From NCBI GenBank assembly GCA_951812895.1, contig OX638333.1, positions 1,602,366 to 1,666,365 of the forward strand: a stretch of DNA of 64,000 bases. The letters are read 5' to 3'. Under the pieces are notes generated by a model. The model was not told the DNA's origin and made no database searches. It worked only from the letters and a program-made list of their open reading frames with translations. The position numbers were made by a program, and so were the translations under genes. The DNA is from an uncultured Roseovarius sp. GTDB lineage: Bacteria > Pseudomonadota > Alphaproteobacteria > Rhodobacterales > Rhodobacteraceae. Numbering within the stretch: position 1 is the stretch's first letter; each line of letters starts with the position of its first letter. Of this stretch, positions 1-10,676 are shown piece after piece.

Positions 1-3000
1 AACCGGCGGACTTGCCGGTTTTGATCCGGGAAGATCACGTCCAGGTTTTCAGGTAATCTGACTTTGTTTTTAGCGGCTTCGGGCAACGCTTGCTCTTTTT
101 CGAGGACGCTGTAGCGGTAGGCCGGATGCAAGGGTAACCCCGCATAGGGCTGGGGAACCGGGCGCAGGGATATCTGCACCATGGACAGGGTTGCGGCATC
201 GTCCAGTGCGCGATCCTCGGGCGCTGTCCGTTGACCGGCATTGGTTTGAATCGGCAGATCAAAGGCAACGTGAGAAAGATCCATCGACAATTCGAAGACG
301 TTGCTTTCGTCTGCAGCCGCGGCGGTTTCGTTCACCTTGATAACCGCATCGGCAATCTGATCGCGCAGCGTTGACTGTGGCAAATACACACCTGTGGCCG
401 GGTCGCGCATCGCAATGGTGGCGGCCAGCCCCAGATGGGACAGTGCGCCCCATCCGGTCGGGTCCAGATCCTCCAGATCATTCTGCATCCATTGCATCGC
501 CGCCTCGGCCTGTGCCTGCGGTCCCATGGCGGTGCCGGGGTCTTCACCCGGTTGATCCGGGGCCGTGCCGGGGCCGGGTTTGCCGGGGGCAATTTCAATT
601 TCGAAGACCGAAGCGGCATCGTTCCCGCCCAGAGCCGGTGGCGCGCCCTCACGCACCAGCTCACCCAGCACGCAGGTCAACCAGGGGTGAAGATGGCGGC
701 GGGCCGCGTGGGACCCCAGAGCATAAAGCGCTGTGAGCTCTCGACGTGTGCGTTCAACAGGTGTCAGCTCATCATTGGTGAGCAGCTCTTTGAGTTGCAG
801 CAATGGCGCTTTTTGGGCGGCGGCCTCGATACCCCGGATCATGTCCAGCGTCTCTTTGCTCTCGGCGGGCCATCGCAAATCGCTGTCTGCCCAGGAGTAC
901 CAGCCGGGCCAGATCGTTTGCATCTGGTCCGGCGGCATGTCCTGGAGATGAACAAGCGTTGCGCGCCTCACCGGCGGAGTGACATCCCAGACCTCTGGCT
1001 GGACAAAGGACGTGACAACGCGGCCCGAGAACACCTTGTCAGTGAGCTTGACCTCTTTGATTTCGGTCCAGTCGACGCCAAAACCCACCTCGGTGTCTTC
1101 TTCCCGGTCCAGTTTGACGAGGCGGTCCATGCGGGCCTCGTAAAGAACGTAGCGGGCGGTGTCTTCTAGCTTGCCGCCGGCTTGGGGGACGGCATTCCAC
1201 GTCAGTGTCACAGCGCGATCTGTGCCCGGCTGCGTCTGATAGTGCAGTTGTAACGCGCCGCCGGTCCCCACGCCGATGGCTGCACGTGCCAATGCCCCCT
1301 GCTTGGCGCGCAGATCTTCGTTGGCGACTTGCAGCTTTGGCGGGTCGGATTGAGCGTTGGGGATCTTGGGCCATTCCAGATAGTCCAGCGCGCGGAACCG
1401 GACGGGGTCTTGTTCGTCCTCATCATCCACGACCGCCTGACGCTCTGGCGGGACGGCCAACAGCAAGGTGACAAGGACCATTGAGCCATAACCCTCTGCC
1501 GGGAGTTCCAGCGTTCCTGGCGCAACATCTTCCGTGGACGACGCGCGCAGAAAGAGCCGCCAGCCAGCACCGTTTTGTGCCGTCGCGGCTGCATGATCGA
1601 AGAACCCTTGCCCGAGCTTGCGTAGGTTGTTGTTTTCGGCAAGCCGCTGACCACGATGGTCAAAGAGTTCGGCCTTGTACTCTGTTGCCGTCTCCTCCCA
1701 GCCCTGGTTCAACGGCAGCATCAATCGCTTGGCTGTGTCTGTTGCATCCGTCTCACCAGTTTCGGGCCAGATCTTTTCTGCATCTCCCTCAAACGGTTTC
1801 GCGTCGAAGGCGACAATGATGTCTCCATCCTTCAGCCCGCTTGCCCGGAAACTTGTCAGGGCGCTGTCATCGGCCTCTGCCGTTTCTGCCGGATAGGCCC
1901 CCAGCGGCAGCGGGTTTATGGGTCGCAGGATCAGTTCCCAGCGATTGGTCAGGGCAACAGCCGGGTCATTCGGCGGGGTCGGTTGGCGCCAGTAGAGATC
2001 ACCTTGAACGTTGTTGTCCGCGTTAGGGAACTCCAGCCGCAATGTGGCCCCGTCGGCGGGCAGCGGTGTCGCGCTTGGCTTATGGGTCGCCGAAAGCTCC
2101 AGCGGCTCCCCTTCGCTTCCGTCCTGACTGAAGGGGACAATGCGGGCACGAAACTTGATACTGCCTCGCAGCAAACGTTGCCGATCAATCGAAAGTTCTT
2201 CGATTTTCTTAACGTATTGGAACCGTGTTTTGAGACGTTTGAAATCGTCCTTGCCGTCCTTATCCGGCGCGATCATATCGCAGGGATTGAGGTCTTGCGC
2301 ATCCAGCAAACGGTCTGTTCCGGCCTCGTAGATGTCGGCCTTGTAATGGCTCAGGAAGTCTTCGATTTCGGGGCCTTGGCCGTTTTCCCCTTTGAAGACG
2401 CTGCCGGGCACTTTGCGCCAGTCGATGTCCCAGATGAACACGAGAACTTCGTCATCGGCATAGCTTGGTCCCGCCGCCATATCCGGCGGGCTGAGTGCGA
2501 AATTGGCATCCGCGAAGTCAATGACCGGCGGCACCTGGGTGTCGACATGCCATGTCTGCTGCGGCACCCCAGCCGAGATTTTCAAATCTGCAAGCGGCTC
2601 CTCGCCTTCGTCGGGGAAGCGGCAGAGCCAGTCCGGGCATGTGTCAGACTCGACGCAGACGACCATGCCCAGATCGATCAGAGTGGGCCGCCCCGATGTC
2701 GCAAAGGCCTCGGTTACCGGTACGCCGTCGGCAACCGGGCGCGTGCGCTCTGCGATCCATGTGAAATCATCCAGGAAGGAGCGGAACAGGAAGGACTGGT
2801 TGCCCAAGGCCTGTTCACGCAGTTGGGCGCGCTTTTCGTCTTCGGCACGGTTATTAAGGAATTTATCATCCCCTTCTTTCTCGGAGGCATCGATCGCGTC
2901 CATCAGGGCCCGGTCATAGGGGTGATCTGCGTCCAGACCGCGCCGTGTGCTGAGAACATCGCCCGTGGGCGCATCAAGCCGCTCATCGCGCAGGCGTTTG

Positions 3001-6000
3001 GAGGCTTGTCCAAGGTCCGCTGCCGCAAGGTCAAACCCTGACCAGTTGGTGGGGAACACACCGCCTGTACCGTCACTGCCGAAATCGGACGCGTCTTTCG
3101 GCACGTAGCAGGCCGCCAAAAACTGCTGCAAGGTCAGCGCCTCGGTCACTCCACCGCCTTCGGGGGTCAAATTCGCCCGTGCGAAGGGGTGGAGGTCAAG
3201 TGGCAAATTGACCAAACCATCGCCATCCACCCTTTCGCTTGATTTCACCCACTGGAACGTTTTTTCCGTAATCCGCGACGGCCGATAGACCGTGACACCG
3301 TTTTCTTTCGGATAGCGCAGAATCCCGTAGTTAACGCGCAGTTCTGGGTCGCCACTCGGGGAATGATAGACCGGCGGGTAAAGTGGTCGGGTTTCTTTGC
3401 CCTCGGCGACCGGGCTGGGCATGATCCAACCGAACCAGAGCTTTTTCTGGTTTGGCCGGTCGCGGCCCTGTCGCAGGGCGAAGACAAAGCTGGCCTTTTC
3501 GGCCTCTGCGCGCTCGGCTTCTTCTATGATCAGTGGCGTGTCGGAAAACGCAGGCGCGGGTTGTGCGGCAAGAACCACGCCCGCGGGGGGTGGTATTGCC
3601 CCCGGTGACCCAACGGGCGGCGCCGCTACAGGTGGTGCTCCGGGTGGTGCCAATGGCATCGCCGCCAAGGGCGCGCCACTGCCCCCGTCAATCGGTATAA
3701 GAACCTGTTCCCGGTCGTTAAACTCGATCCCGGGGATGGGCGGGATCGCTCCCGGCTCCAGGAAGGAGCGCATGTAGGGGCTCAACGCCTGCCGGGCGCC
3801 CTCTACTCCATTGCCTGCGGATACGTTGACCTTGACCTTCAAGCCCCGGCCAAAGGCCGAGATCATCACAGAAGCCTGCGCGCGGAAGCCAAGGTTCCCT
3901 TGACCGGCCCAACCAATCTCCAACGCGATGACGATCTGGATTTCCAGAGCAAAATGAATGTCGATGCTGATCTTGAAGAATTTCAGTTTCAGCCGGAACC
4001 AGATATGCACCGCGAACCGGACAGACACGTCGATGCCCACCGCAGCGTAGATATTGGAATCCAGTGGACGGGACAGCGAAATCCCGATCATCAGCCGCAT
4101 GCCGAAGCTGACCGAGATATGCGCGCTGATATGGGTGCCGACAATGCCGAGGGACAGACCAGACGAAACGGTCACATCCCCGCGCGCCGAGAAATAGACA
4201 CCCTGGACCAGCATGTCCTTTTCAAGACGGAACAAGACGCCGCCGCGGCATTCGATGGTAAGCGCGCCGATCTTGTATTTGAAGAAAAGCCGGTCGGGCC
4301 AGCCAAGTTCTGCGTGGATCAGGCCCGGTTCGCTCAGGAACGTCGCCTCGAAATGCGAATTGTCCAGCATCTCCGCCAGGAATTTACGCAGTTCCGTCTC
4401 TTCTTTCTTTGGCCCGAGATACGGGTTCTTGCCCTTCGCGGCATGGATCAGCAGCCGGCTCTTGGGCGCGGAATAGGCCATGAAGCCCAGTGCCAACGGG
4501 CGTTTGCGCATCCCCTCGCGGTCTTCGAAAAAGTCATCGGCACTGACGGGGAACCAGAGCTTGGAGGCCGCCATGAAGGTCAGATCTGACCGCAGGAAGA
4601 GCAACAGTTGCGCGATCACCGACTTGAGCTGCTTTTCGGCATCCACATTATAGGTCGTGGGTGAGGAATTGGCCGACGCCATCGAGAACATTGCCTCAAG
4701 CCCGATGGACCAGCGGCTGCTTTGGCCGTCACGTTCCGGATCGGGGGCCCAGCTTGCGATACGGGCAAGGGAATGATGATTGGAGATCTCGCGCAGCATA
4801 AGTTCGATCAACGGCCCAAGCCGGTCTTCGCTTTCGAATTTCTTGATCAGAACAGATGTATACCGATAGCCAAATCCAAGCCCGATCTGACGCAGGTAAA
4901 GCGGCAATGGTCCGATCTGGAAACTGATCCTTGCGGCCTCGATCGCGATGAACCAGCCGCGTTTCCAGGTGTCGCCTGTATCAGCCCGCATTTTCACGAA
5001 ACTGAATGCTGCCGAAAGCTCTGGCAGACCGGGGATCAGCACTGTGCCTTCGCCTGCGAAGCCATCGATTAAATCGCTGTTATAGTATTCCACACGCCCG
5101 GCAATCTTGAACCCAGAGGTTGATATTTCGACCCCCAGACCCTTGGCATGGACTTGTGGTATGATCTCGCCTTTTTCCGGCAGACCGATGTAGAGCTTAT
5201 GGAAGTCCACTTCGACCGAGAGCACATCGCCGATGTCGGCAAAGGCGATCTGTCCGCCGATGATGATCGCGGGGCTGGGTTCCTTGAAGCCGGTGAATTT
5301 CGGATGAAATCCAATGGACCGGACCTCCATGTCAAAGAGGCCCAACACCGGGAAGGTTTCCGGCTGGTTAAGTGTGGCGATCAATTCGACATGTTCGAAA
5401 AACTCATCGCCCAGTGGCGCATCCGTGAATTCCAGGCGTATGGATTTGAAATCCTCCAGCAGATTGCCCAGCAACTCGGAGCCTTCGGGTTGCATCTGCA
5501 CAGAGCCTGAGATTCGGAAGAACCAGGCCTGAGGTTTCGTGCCCCCTGCGTCATCCATATCGATGGTGATCTTGGTGATTTCAAACTTGCACCGCGTGCC
5601 ACGAGAGAAAATCGGTGTTTCGCCATCGCCGAGATCGCAGTCGAAATCGGCGAGACGGATGTCGCCTCCGGGTGTTTGCTGCAGGCTGAGCGCAATGCTG
5701 ACCGGTGCGTTGTTCAGCAGTTCCGGCAATTGGCCGGATCCTGAAATGGTCAGGTCGGTCATGCGTCCGCCGACAATTTCGAGCCGCGCTTCCTCAAGCG
5801 AGAAGGGTTTTTGCAGCCCCGGCAGTTTGAGTGTCGTTGCCAGCAAAGCGGCATTCAGATCAAGCCCGCCCGCGCCAAGGACCATCTTGTCCACGCTGAA
5901 GGTCAACCCGTCATCTCCGAAGGCGTCATAACGCATAAGAAGCTGAGTGCCATTTGGCACCATAAGGGTGAACTGGCCGTCTTCCATAGACAGGGACAGA

Positions 6001-8570
6001 AGTTCAATCTCTTTGGGTTTTTCGTCCTTTGGCACTTCTGTCACGCCGTAGAGATCAAATCCGAAGAGATCTATTTTCTTGGTGGCGACCAGTTTGGTGT
6101 CGGCCGAGGTTTGCTTGTTCAGTTTGTCTATGAACTTGGGCAGAGGGTCGTTTTCGTCGATTTCCTGTCGTAGGCCAAGTTCTGCGCCGTCTTCCACGCT
6201 GAGCGACAGGTCACTGAGCGACAGGCGGAAATCCATACTGCCTGTCAGGTTTTTGGATGATGACAGCGCAACGGATAGTTCGGTTTTAACGATGAGCGCG
6301 TCTTTGTCGGCGGTGAGACAGACCTCTTCAATCGAAAATTCGACCCCTCGGTCATCCCCGAACTGAGAGAGCAGGGCCTTGACTTCGTTATTAACGGCAC
6401 CCAACACACTTAGACCCAACACATAGGGGCTGCTGGCGCCCAGGGTGAAAGACTGGAAGGCCGTGGGATCCAGGGCCACCGGGGCCTGGACAGGGACTGC
6501 GGGCGGTGGGCAGCCGGTTTCGTTCGTTTGTACATCCGTGGCCGGTGGCAAAATCGCGAAAGCACCTTCGCCGACGTAGGGGTGCAAATAGCTTATCCCC
6601 TCATCCTCGCGCCACCCGATCAGTTTGATGGACCGGGCGTCCGGTGCGTTGCCGCCGAGGTTTCTTGCACCCAGCACCACGCGGAACAGTTTTCCATCTT
6701 TGCCCGGTTGGACCTGCCGTTCGCCACCGGGCTTGGTAAAGGCAAAGTCCAGACTGGCCTCGGCCAGCGCCTTGCCGTCTTCGAGACGTGTTTTGGCCCC
6801 CCAGGACACGATCCAGGAGAGGCTATCGGTGCCGTCGCCTTCGCGTCGCAGAACGAGGCTGTGCACCTCTGGGCGGCGCACGGACAAATCGATCCCCGGA
6901 AGGCCGATTGAAAATGCATCCTGTCCGGTTGTGGCTTTGTCCAGTGTGTCTGTGCTGGTGAGCGTGCCACCCGGCAAGACGATGCCCTTCCCAAGCTGGG
7001 CAAGATCAAAGCAAGTTTCTTGGACCGTCGGCCAAGCAAGGTTTGCCGCGCCTGTTGTATCCGGCGCCGCAGCCCTCATATCCAGCCGGATTTGCATGTC
7101 CCGTGCGCCGGCACCGTCAAACCAGGCGATCTCCAGCGCGAGTTCGACCATTTCGGTATCGGCGGGCAAAGCCCCGGCGGGGGCGGTACCGATCAGGTCA
7201 TGCATCAATGCCTTGAACATGCGCGACACGTTGCTTTGTTTCCAGGCCAGGAACATGCGTGTGTCGGGCTGAATGTCGCCATCCAGAATTTCCACGCCGT
7301 AGTCATTGGGCGCGCCGGGGGGTGCGAAAAGATCCTGCGCGAATGTCAGCTGCGGGATGGGTTTGGTGGCGTAATCCGCAAACACATCCACCTGTGTTTC
7401 GACCTGCGAGAACATCGTGATGGGGTTGGTCGGCTTGGCGCTAAGCGCGCGAAGATCACGCAGATGCAGGCGGATATCGGTATTGTAGAGAACTGAATCG
7501 ATAGATTTGATTTGCAGATCTGCAATTTCGAGAAGCGTGTCGAAGCAGACGCGCCATTCGCCATTGTCCTGATGCGCAAAGATGCCCAGCTTCAGGAACC
7601 AACCCTTGGCGGACACATCCAGAAGCCCGAACGGAAGGGCGAACCCGTACCGATCCGCGCCGTCCACTTCGGGGTATTGCGCCTGCACCAGTCGCACACT
7701 GACCTTGTAGGTGTTGCCGTCCCAGATCACCTCGGTCAGGAAGTCATCATAGGTCAGGGCCGGTTCATCATTCCACGTGAACACCAAACCTTCGACCCGA
7801 AGCTGTACGCGATAGTCGCTGGTCCCTGTGCCGGCTTTGCGCAGTTCGAAACTTGCTTCCTTGGCGCGGATGCCGAAGGGGAACTGAAATTCGAATGGCA
7901 AATCCAAATTCCAGTCGAGCGACAGTTTGTAATCGCCAAAGTCCACATTTAACAGGCGCGCAAACCAATCCAGCACGCCCGGCATGTGGAAGTCGGACAA
8001 TTGGCCGAGATCGAGGATGGACAGGGGCAGCCAGCCTGAACTGACCCCGAAATCGGGAAGATCAAGGCGGACGGCAAGGTTGGAGATGCCACCGGCCTCA
8101 TCCGGGGGGGCAATCAATGCCAGACCGGCGCAGGTCTGGAACTGGAATGCAACACCCGCGCCGATCGCGCCATCCGACAGTTCGAATGTTGTGCCCTGAC
8201 TGCCGGTCAGGTCGCCACAAAAGAGCAAAGTGAAATAGGGGGTTGATGTGGTCCAGCCATTGTCCGGTGTATCAAGCCGCAACGCCATTTTAACCTTGTC
8301 GAAGGTCTGGGCCGTGGCGCCAAGATTGAGACCGAAGAAGTCGGTTAGACCGGTGACTTCGGCACGCAGAACGCCATTTTCCTGTTCGATGTCAACGAGG
8401 CTGAATTCTTTCCGTTCTGTATTTCCGTCTTTGGTTGCGATGAAGGTCAGCTTTTTGGTGTTTTCATCGACGGAGATCGCCAGTTGAGCCTGTCCTTCCG
8501 GTACTTCCTGATCCGGCTTGATCAAATCGACCGTGACGTCAAACACATTGCCCGAGAACGTATTGGTCAT
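1..8570 (-). CDS. Giant uncharacterised protein, >2,856 aa, C-terminus beyond the window
   Basis: The frame starts at the ATG at 8570, whose bases overlap the stop of the upstream M23 gene (ATGA), and no stop was met in the stretches I translated down to base 1. The N-terminus (MTNTFSGNVFDVTV) has no signal peptide. Roughly the first 1,600 residues read as beta-rich, alternating hydrophobic sequence. A strongly hydrophobic alternating stretch lies near residues 1520-1560 (HIWFRLKLKFFKISIDIHF). A Pro/Ala/Gly-rich linker near residues 1625-1670 separates the two parts. The C-terminal part is more polar and has a Fn3-like strand pattern near residue 2455 (RYVLYEARMDR). I do not recognise the family with confidence; large DUF6603-type proteins are one possibility. 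Translational coupling to the M23 gene implies joint expression. Coding is certain, function unknown. Confidence 0.85.
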   Translation of the reverse strand, partial: MTNTFSGNVFDVTVDLIKPDQEVPEGQAQLAISVDENTKKLTFIATKDGNTERKEFSLVDIEQENGVLRAEVTGLTDFFGLNLGATAQTFDKVKMALRLDTPDNGWTTSTPYFTLLFCGDLTGSQGTTFELSDGAIGAGVAFQFQTCAGLALIAPPDEAGGISNLAVRLDLPDFGVSSGWLPLSILDLGQLSDFHMPGVLDWFARLLNVDFGDYKLSLDWNLDLPFEFQFPFGIRAKEASFELRKAGTGTSDYRVQLRVEGLVFTWNDEPALTYDDFLTEVIWDGNTYKVSVRLVQAQYPEVDGADRYGFALPFGLLDVSAKGWFLKLGIFAHQDNGEWRVCFDTLLEIADLQIKSIDSVLYNTDIRLHLRDLRALSAKPTNPITMFSQVETQVDVFADYATKPIPQLTFAQDLFAPPGAPNDYGVEILDGDIQPDTRMFLAWKQSNVSRMFKALMHDLIGTAPAGALPADTEMVELALEIAWFDGAGARDMQIRLDMRAAAPDTTGAANLAWPTVQETCFDLAQLGKGIVLPGGTLTSTDTLDKATTGQDAFSIGLPGIDLSVRRPEVHSLVLRREGDGTDSLSWIVSWGAKTRLEDGKALAEASLDFAFTKPGGERQVQPGKDGKLFRVVLGARNLGGNAPDARSIKLIGWREDEGISYLHPYVGEGAFAILPPATDVQTNETGCPPPAVPVQAPVALDPTAFQSFTLGASSPYVLGLSVLGAVNNEVKALLSQFGDDRGVEFSIEEVCLTADKDALIVKTELSVALSSSKNLTGSMDFRLSLSDLSLSVEDGAELGLRQEIDENDPLPKFIDKLNKQTSADTKLVATKKIDLFGFDLYGVTEVPKDEKPKEIELLSLSMEDGQFTLMVPNGTQLLMRYDAFGDDGLTFSVDKMVLGAGGLDLNAALLATTLKLPGLQKPFSLEEARLEIVGGRMTDLTISGSGQLPELLNNAPVSIALSLQQTPGGDIRLADFDCDLGDGETPIFSRGTRCKFEITKITIDMDDAGGTKPQAWFFRISGSVQMQPEGSELLGNLLEDFKSIRLEFTDAPLGDEFFEHVELIATLNQPETFPVLGLFDMEVRSIGFHPKFTGFKEPSPAIIIGGQIAFADIGDVLSVEVDFHKLYIGLPEKGEIIPQVHAKGLGVEISTSGFKIAGRVEYYNSDLIDGFAGEGTVLIPGLPELSAAFSFVKMRADTGDTWKRGWFIAIEAARISFQIGPLPLYLRQIGLGFGYRYTSVLIKKFESEDRLGPLIELMLREISNHHSLARIASWAPDPERDGQSSRWSIGLEAMFSMASANSSPTTYNVDAEKQLKSVIAQLLLFLRSDLTFMAASKLWFPVSADDFFEDREGMRKRPLALGFMAYSAPKSRLLIHAAKGKNPYLGPKKEETELRKFLAEMLDNSHFEATFLSEPGLIHAELGWPDRLFFKYKIGALTIECRGGVLFRLEKDMLVQGVYFSARGDVTVSSGLSLGIVGTHISAHISVSFGMRLMIGISLSRPLDSNIYAAVGIDVSVRFAVHIWFRLKLKFFKISIDIHFALEIQIVIALEIGWAGQGNLGFRAQASVMISAFGRGLKVKVNVSAGNGVEGARQALSPYMRSFLEPGAIPPIPGIEFNDREQVLIPIDGGSGAPLAAMPLAPPGAPPVAAPPVGSPGAIPPPAGVVLAAQPAPAFSDTPLIIEEAERAEAEKASFVFALRQGRDRPNQKKLWFGWIMPSPVAEGKETRPLYPPVYHSPSGDPELRVNYGILRYPKENGVTVYRPSRITEKTFQWVKSSERVDGDGLVNLPLDLHPFARANLTPEGGGVTEALTLQQFLAACYVPKDASDFGSDGTGGVFPTNWSGFDLAAADLGQASKRLRDERLDAPTGDVLSTRRGLDADHPYDRALMDAIDASEKEGDDKFLNNRAEDEKRAQLREQALGNQSFLFRSFLDDFTWIAERTRPVADGVPVTEAFATSGRPTLIDLGMVVCVESDTCPDWLCRFPDEGEEPLADLKISAGVPQQTWHVDTQVPPVIDFADANFALSPPDMAAGPSYADDEVLVFIWDIDWRKVPGSVFKGENGQGPEIEDFLSHYKADIYEAGTDRLLDAQDLNPCDMIAPDKDGKDDFKRLKTRFQYVKKIEELSIDRQRLLRGSIKFRARIVPFSQDGSEGEPLELSATHKPSATPLPADGATLRLEFPNADNNVQGDLYWRQPTPPNDPAVALTNRWELILRPINPLPLGAYPAETAEADDSALTSFRASGLKDGDIIVAFDAKPFEGDAEKIWPETGETDATDTAKRLMLPLNQGWEETATEYKAELFDHRGQRLAENNNLRKLGQGFFDHAAATAQNGAGWRLFLRASSTEDVAPGTLELPAEGYGSMVLVTLLLAVPPERQAVVDDEDEQDPVRFRALDYLEWPKIPNAQSDPPKLQVANEDLRAKQGALARAAIGVGTGGALQLHYQTQPGTDRAVTLTWNAVPQAGGKLEDTARYVLYEARMDRLVKLDREEDTEVGFGVDWTEIKEVKLTDKVFSGRVVTSFVQPEVWDVTPPVRRATLVHLQDMPPDQMQTIWPGWYSWADSDLRWPAESKETLDMIRGIEAAAQKAPLLQLKELLTNDELTPVERTRRELTALYALGSHAARRHLHPWLTCVLGELVREGAPPALGGNDAASVFEIEIAPGKPGPGTAPDQPGEDPGTAMGPQAQAEAAMQWMQNDLEDLDPTGWGALSHLGLAATIAMRDPATGVYLPQSTLRDQIADAVIKVNETAAAADESNVFELSMDLSHVAFDLPIQTNAGQRTAPEDRALDDAATLSMVQISLRPVPQPYAGLPLHPAYRYSVLEKEQALPEAAKNKVRLPENLDVIFPDQNRQVRR

Positions 8571-10468
8571 GTGCTGCCGCCCCCGGATTTACCGGTTGAG
8601 GTATCCAGGCTGATCCACTTGGCGAATGGTGAGAAGGGCGTTTGCTTTGTTGGTTCAGCACCGGCTGCAATGGTTTCGGCAACCTCGATCGCTTTTAAGT
8701 TCTCTTTGGCCATCAGTTTGAGAAATTTCGCGAAGGTGGCCTTGTTCCAGGCCTGTGCAATGCCGCCAATCTGCTTTGCATCAGTAAGTGCTTCATCGAT
8801 GGCGCGTTTAACTTTTGTAATTGCAGCGGTGTCTCCCATGCGGATTTTACTGTAGTTCCGATAGGCCCTGTCGAAGCCCAGTTGAGAAGACACCAACAAA
8901 GGTTCCAAGGCGGAGAGAAAAGGTTTCAGATCTGCATCTGCTGTTTCTGTCGCCGTCTGGGTCAGGACCGCGTGCCGAAGGCTGCCCGAGCCGAAGGAGA
9001 TCGACAGCGACCATCTCTTCGTTCCGCCAATCTCAAACTCGGTGTGGTGGAGCCCGGCGACCGCATGGTGATAAGCCACCGCCCGAAGATGCCCATAGAC
9101 CGCCGCGCCGCAGGAAGGTTGCATCTTGCCTTTGGCCGCACTTTGGAACGCGGGCCCGCCCAGCAATACCCAGAAGGCCTCGTACAGGTGCATCAGGGAT
9201 AGGATCAGGTGTCCGGCATTCTTTGGCTGTACAACAAGATTGTTCTGATCCGGGGATATCTTCAGACTGTTCAGATGGCCGTTGGCCCGATGAAAGTAGG
9301 CCGCAAGTGTTTCGTCCCATATCTTTACATCGGGTGCGCCGGTCTGTGTAAACCAGCTTTTGTGTGTCTTATAGGCCCGCGTTATGTCCGCTGCGTTGCT
9401 GGCCTTTAGGGCGAAATATGCATCCAGTGTGTCCTGAAGACTGGCTGAATGATCAAAGTCTAGCGCCGTGACAGGAGACGGCAGCAGCGCTCTTTTGAAC
9501 GTCGGCTTGCCGTTCTCGCGTTCGATCCGCCGCCGCCGTAAAGGTGACGTCCAGTCTGGCTTCAGACGCCCGGCCGGAACCTCTGGCATTTCTTGCTTGG
9601 CCCGCAGTTTCGTGGCTGTGCTGGGCCAATTAGTAATCAAAGGTCGCTGATACTTCTCCTTGGCAGCCGGTGAAAGCCCCAGCTCTTTATTGACGGGATT
9701 ATAGGCCAGCGGTTTGGGTAGAACGGACAATGGATCTTGGCTCTTTCCGTCGAGATAAAATCCAAGATGCACGTGACCGGCATTGGCCTTGAAAGATGCC
9801 TCTAGCGTGCTGCATTCCTTATGATGATCCGCATTCCCTGTTTTTCCCGCGAAACCGATCAGGTCTCCCGCCTTGACAGTATATTTGAGTTTCGGCCGCT
9901 TATCTGATGGGTGTCGACTGTCGCGGACATTGGAATCAATTCCTGGTCCTAGCCGTTCCAAATGGCCGTACAAGAATTCGCACTTTAGGCGTTCGCCCTC
10001 GTGCGGGACATAAAACAGATGTCGAATTCTGTTTCCATATCCTTCGTAATCTCCGCCTGAAAGTTTTCTGTGGAGCGTCCAAATCCGCGTAAGTTCTCCC
10101 GCAGCCAAAGCGAAAATCGGAACTTCATGCGGAAAGGGAAAATAGGGTGCGTAGATGTCGACACCAATATGATCACGATGCCAATCTACGCCTTCCACAA
10201 AAACGTAATCCTCGTGATACATGCTGTTATAGGGTTGAAAGAAAGCCTGTGGCAACCCGAGGCTATGGTTCGGATAAAACCCGCGAAGCTCTCCCAGATA
10301 TTTGGGGTCGGTCGCGTAGGTGGCATCGCTTGGGTCTTTGAGTTGAACCGGATACTGAGGCGTTTCAAAAAAGCGCGCAGTTTGTTTTTTCGGACTCTTT
10401 GGGTCCGGCTTGGCTGCGTTCTTCAAATAGCTTTTTACCGCATTAAGCTTTTCAGCAAGATTTGACAT
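8567..10468 (-). CDS. M23-type metallopeptidase domain protein with long C-terminal extension
   Basis: The protein has 633 residues. The N-terminal 250 carry the M23 (lysostaphin/LytM) signature. The first zinc-ligand pair is His100 and Asp104 in HIGVDIYAP, the YGH is near residue 169, and the second HxH is His232-x-His234 in GHVHLGFY. M23 enzymes usually cut peptide bonds in peptidoglycan. The remaining ~380 residues match nothing I know; they contain an HG/GH-rich helical region and end in a Gly/Ser-rich tail. There is no obvious signal peptide or membrane segment, which is unusual for a wall-directed enzyme and suggests action inside the cell or an unconventional exit. The stop overlaps the start of the giant gene by four bases, so the two are probably one transcript. 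About 200 bp upstream lies a decayed IS630 element. Confidence 0.8.
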   Translation of the reverse strand: MSNLAEKLNAVKSYLKNAAKPDPKSPKKQTARFFETPQYPVQLKDPSDATYATDPKYLGELRGFYPNHSLGLPQAFFQPYNSMYHEDYVFVEGVDWHRDHIGVDIYAPYFPFPHEVPIFALAAGELTRIWTLHRKLSGGDYEGYGNRIRHLFYVPHEGERLKCEFLYGHLERLGPGIDSNVRDSRHPSDKRPKLKYTVKAGDLIGFAGKTGNADHHKECSTLEASFKANAGHVHLGFYLDGKSQDPLSVLPKPLAYNPVNKELGLSPAAKEKYQRPLITNWPSTATKLRAKQEMPEVPAGRLKPDWTSPLRRRRIERENGKPTFKRALLPSPVTALDFDHSASLQDTLDAYFALKASNAADITRAYKTHKSWFTQTGAPDVKIWDETLAAYFHRANGHLNSLKISPDQNNLVVQPKNAGHLILSLMHLYEAFWVLLGGPAFQSAAKGKMQPSCGAAVYGHLRAVAYHHAVAGLHHTEFEIGGTKRWSLSISFGSGSLRHAVLTQTATETADADLKPFLSALEPLLVSSQLGFDRAYRNYSKIRMGDTAAITKVKRAIDEALTDAKQIGGIAQAWNKATFAKFLKLMAKENLKAIEVAETIAAGAEPTKQTPFSPFAKWISLDTSTGKSGGGST

Positions 10469-10676
10469 GTTGCGGCGAAAATATCCCCCTTGTTTGAGAC
10501 ATGATGCCTAAAACAGTGGCTCATCCACATCCCTTCTTTTCAACCTAGGCGCTAGTTTCTATCTGTGGCAACTATTTTCCTCCCGTGCAGGAAATTAAAC
10601 CTTTGGTGCATCAGAGGAACCAGGAGCCGACATTTGCACGTCAGTTTCCCGGGGATTGGCAAGATTTCTATTTCTA

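Noticed and set aside
435-6911. Long plus-strand frames (435-1169, 1656-3041, 3900-4589, 5148-5510, 6528-6911)
   Set aside because: They lie opposite the continuous minus-strand giant frame, lack ribosome sites and have Arg/Pro/His-rich, shadow-like composition.
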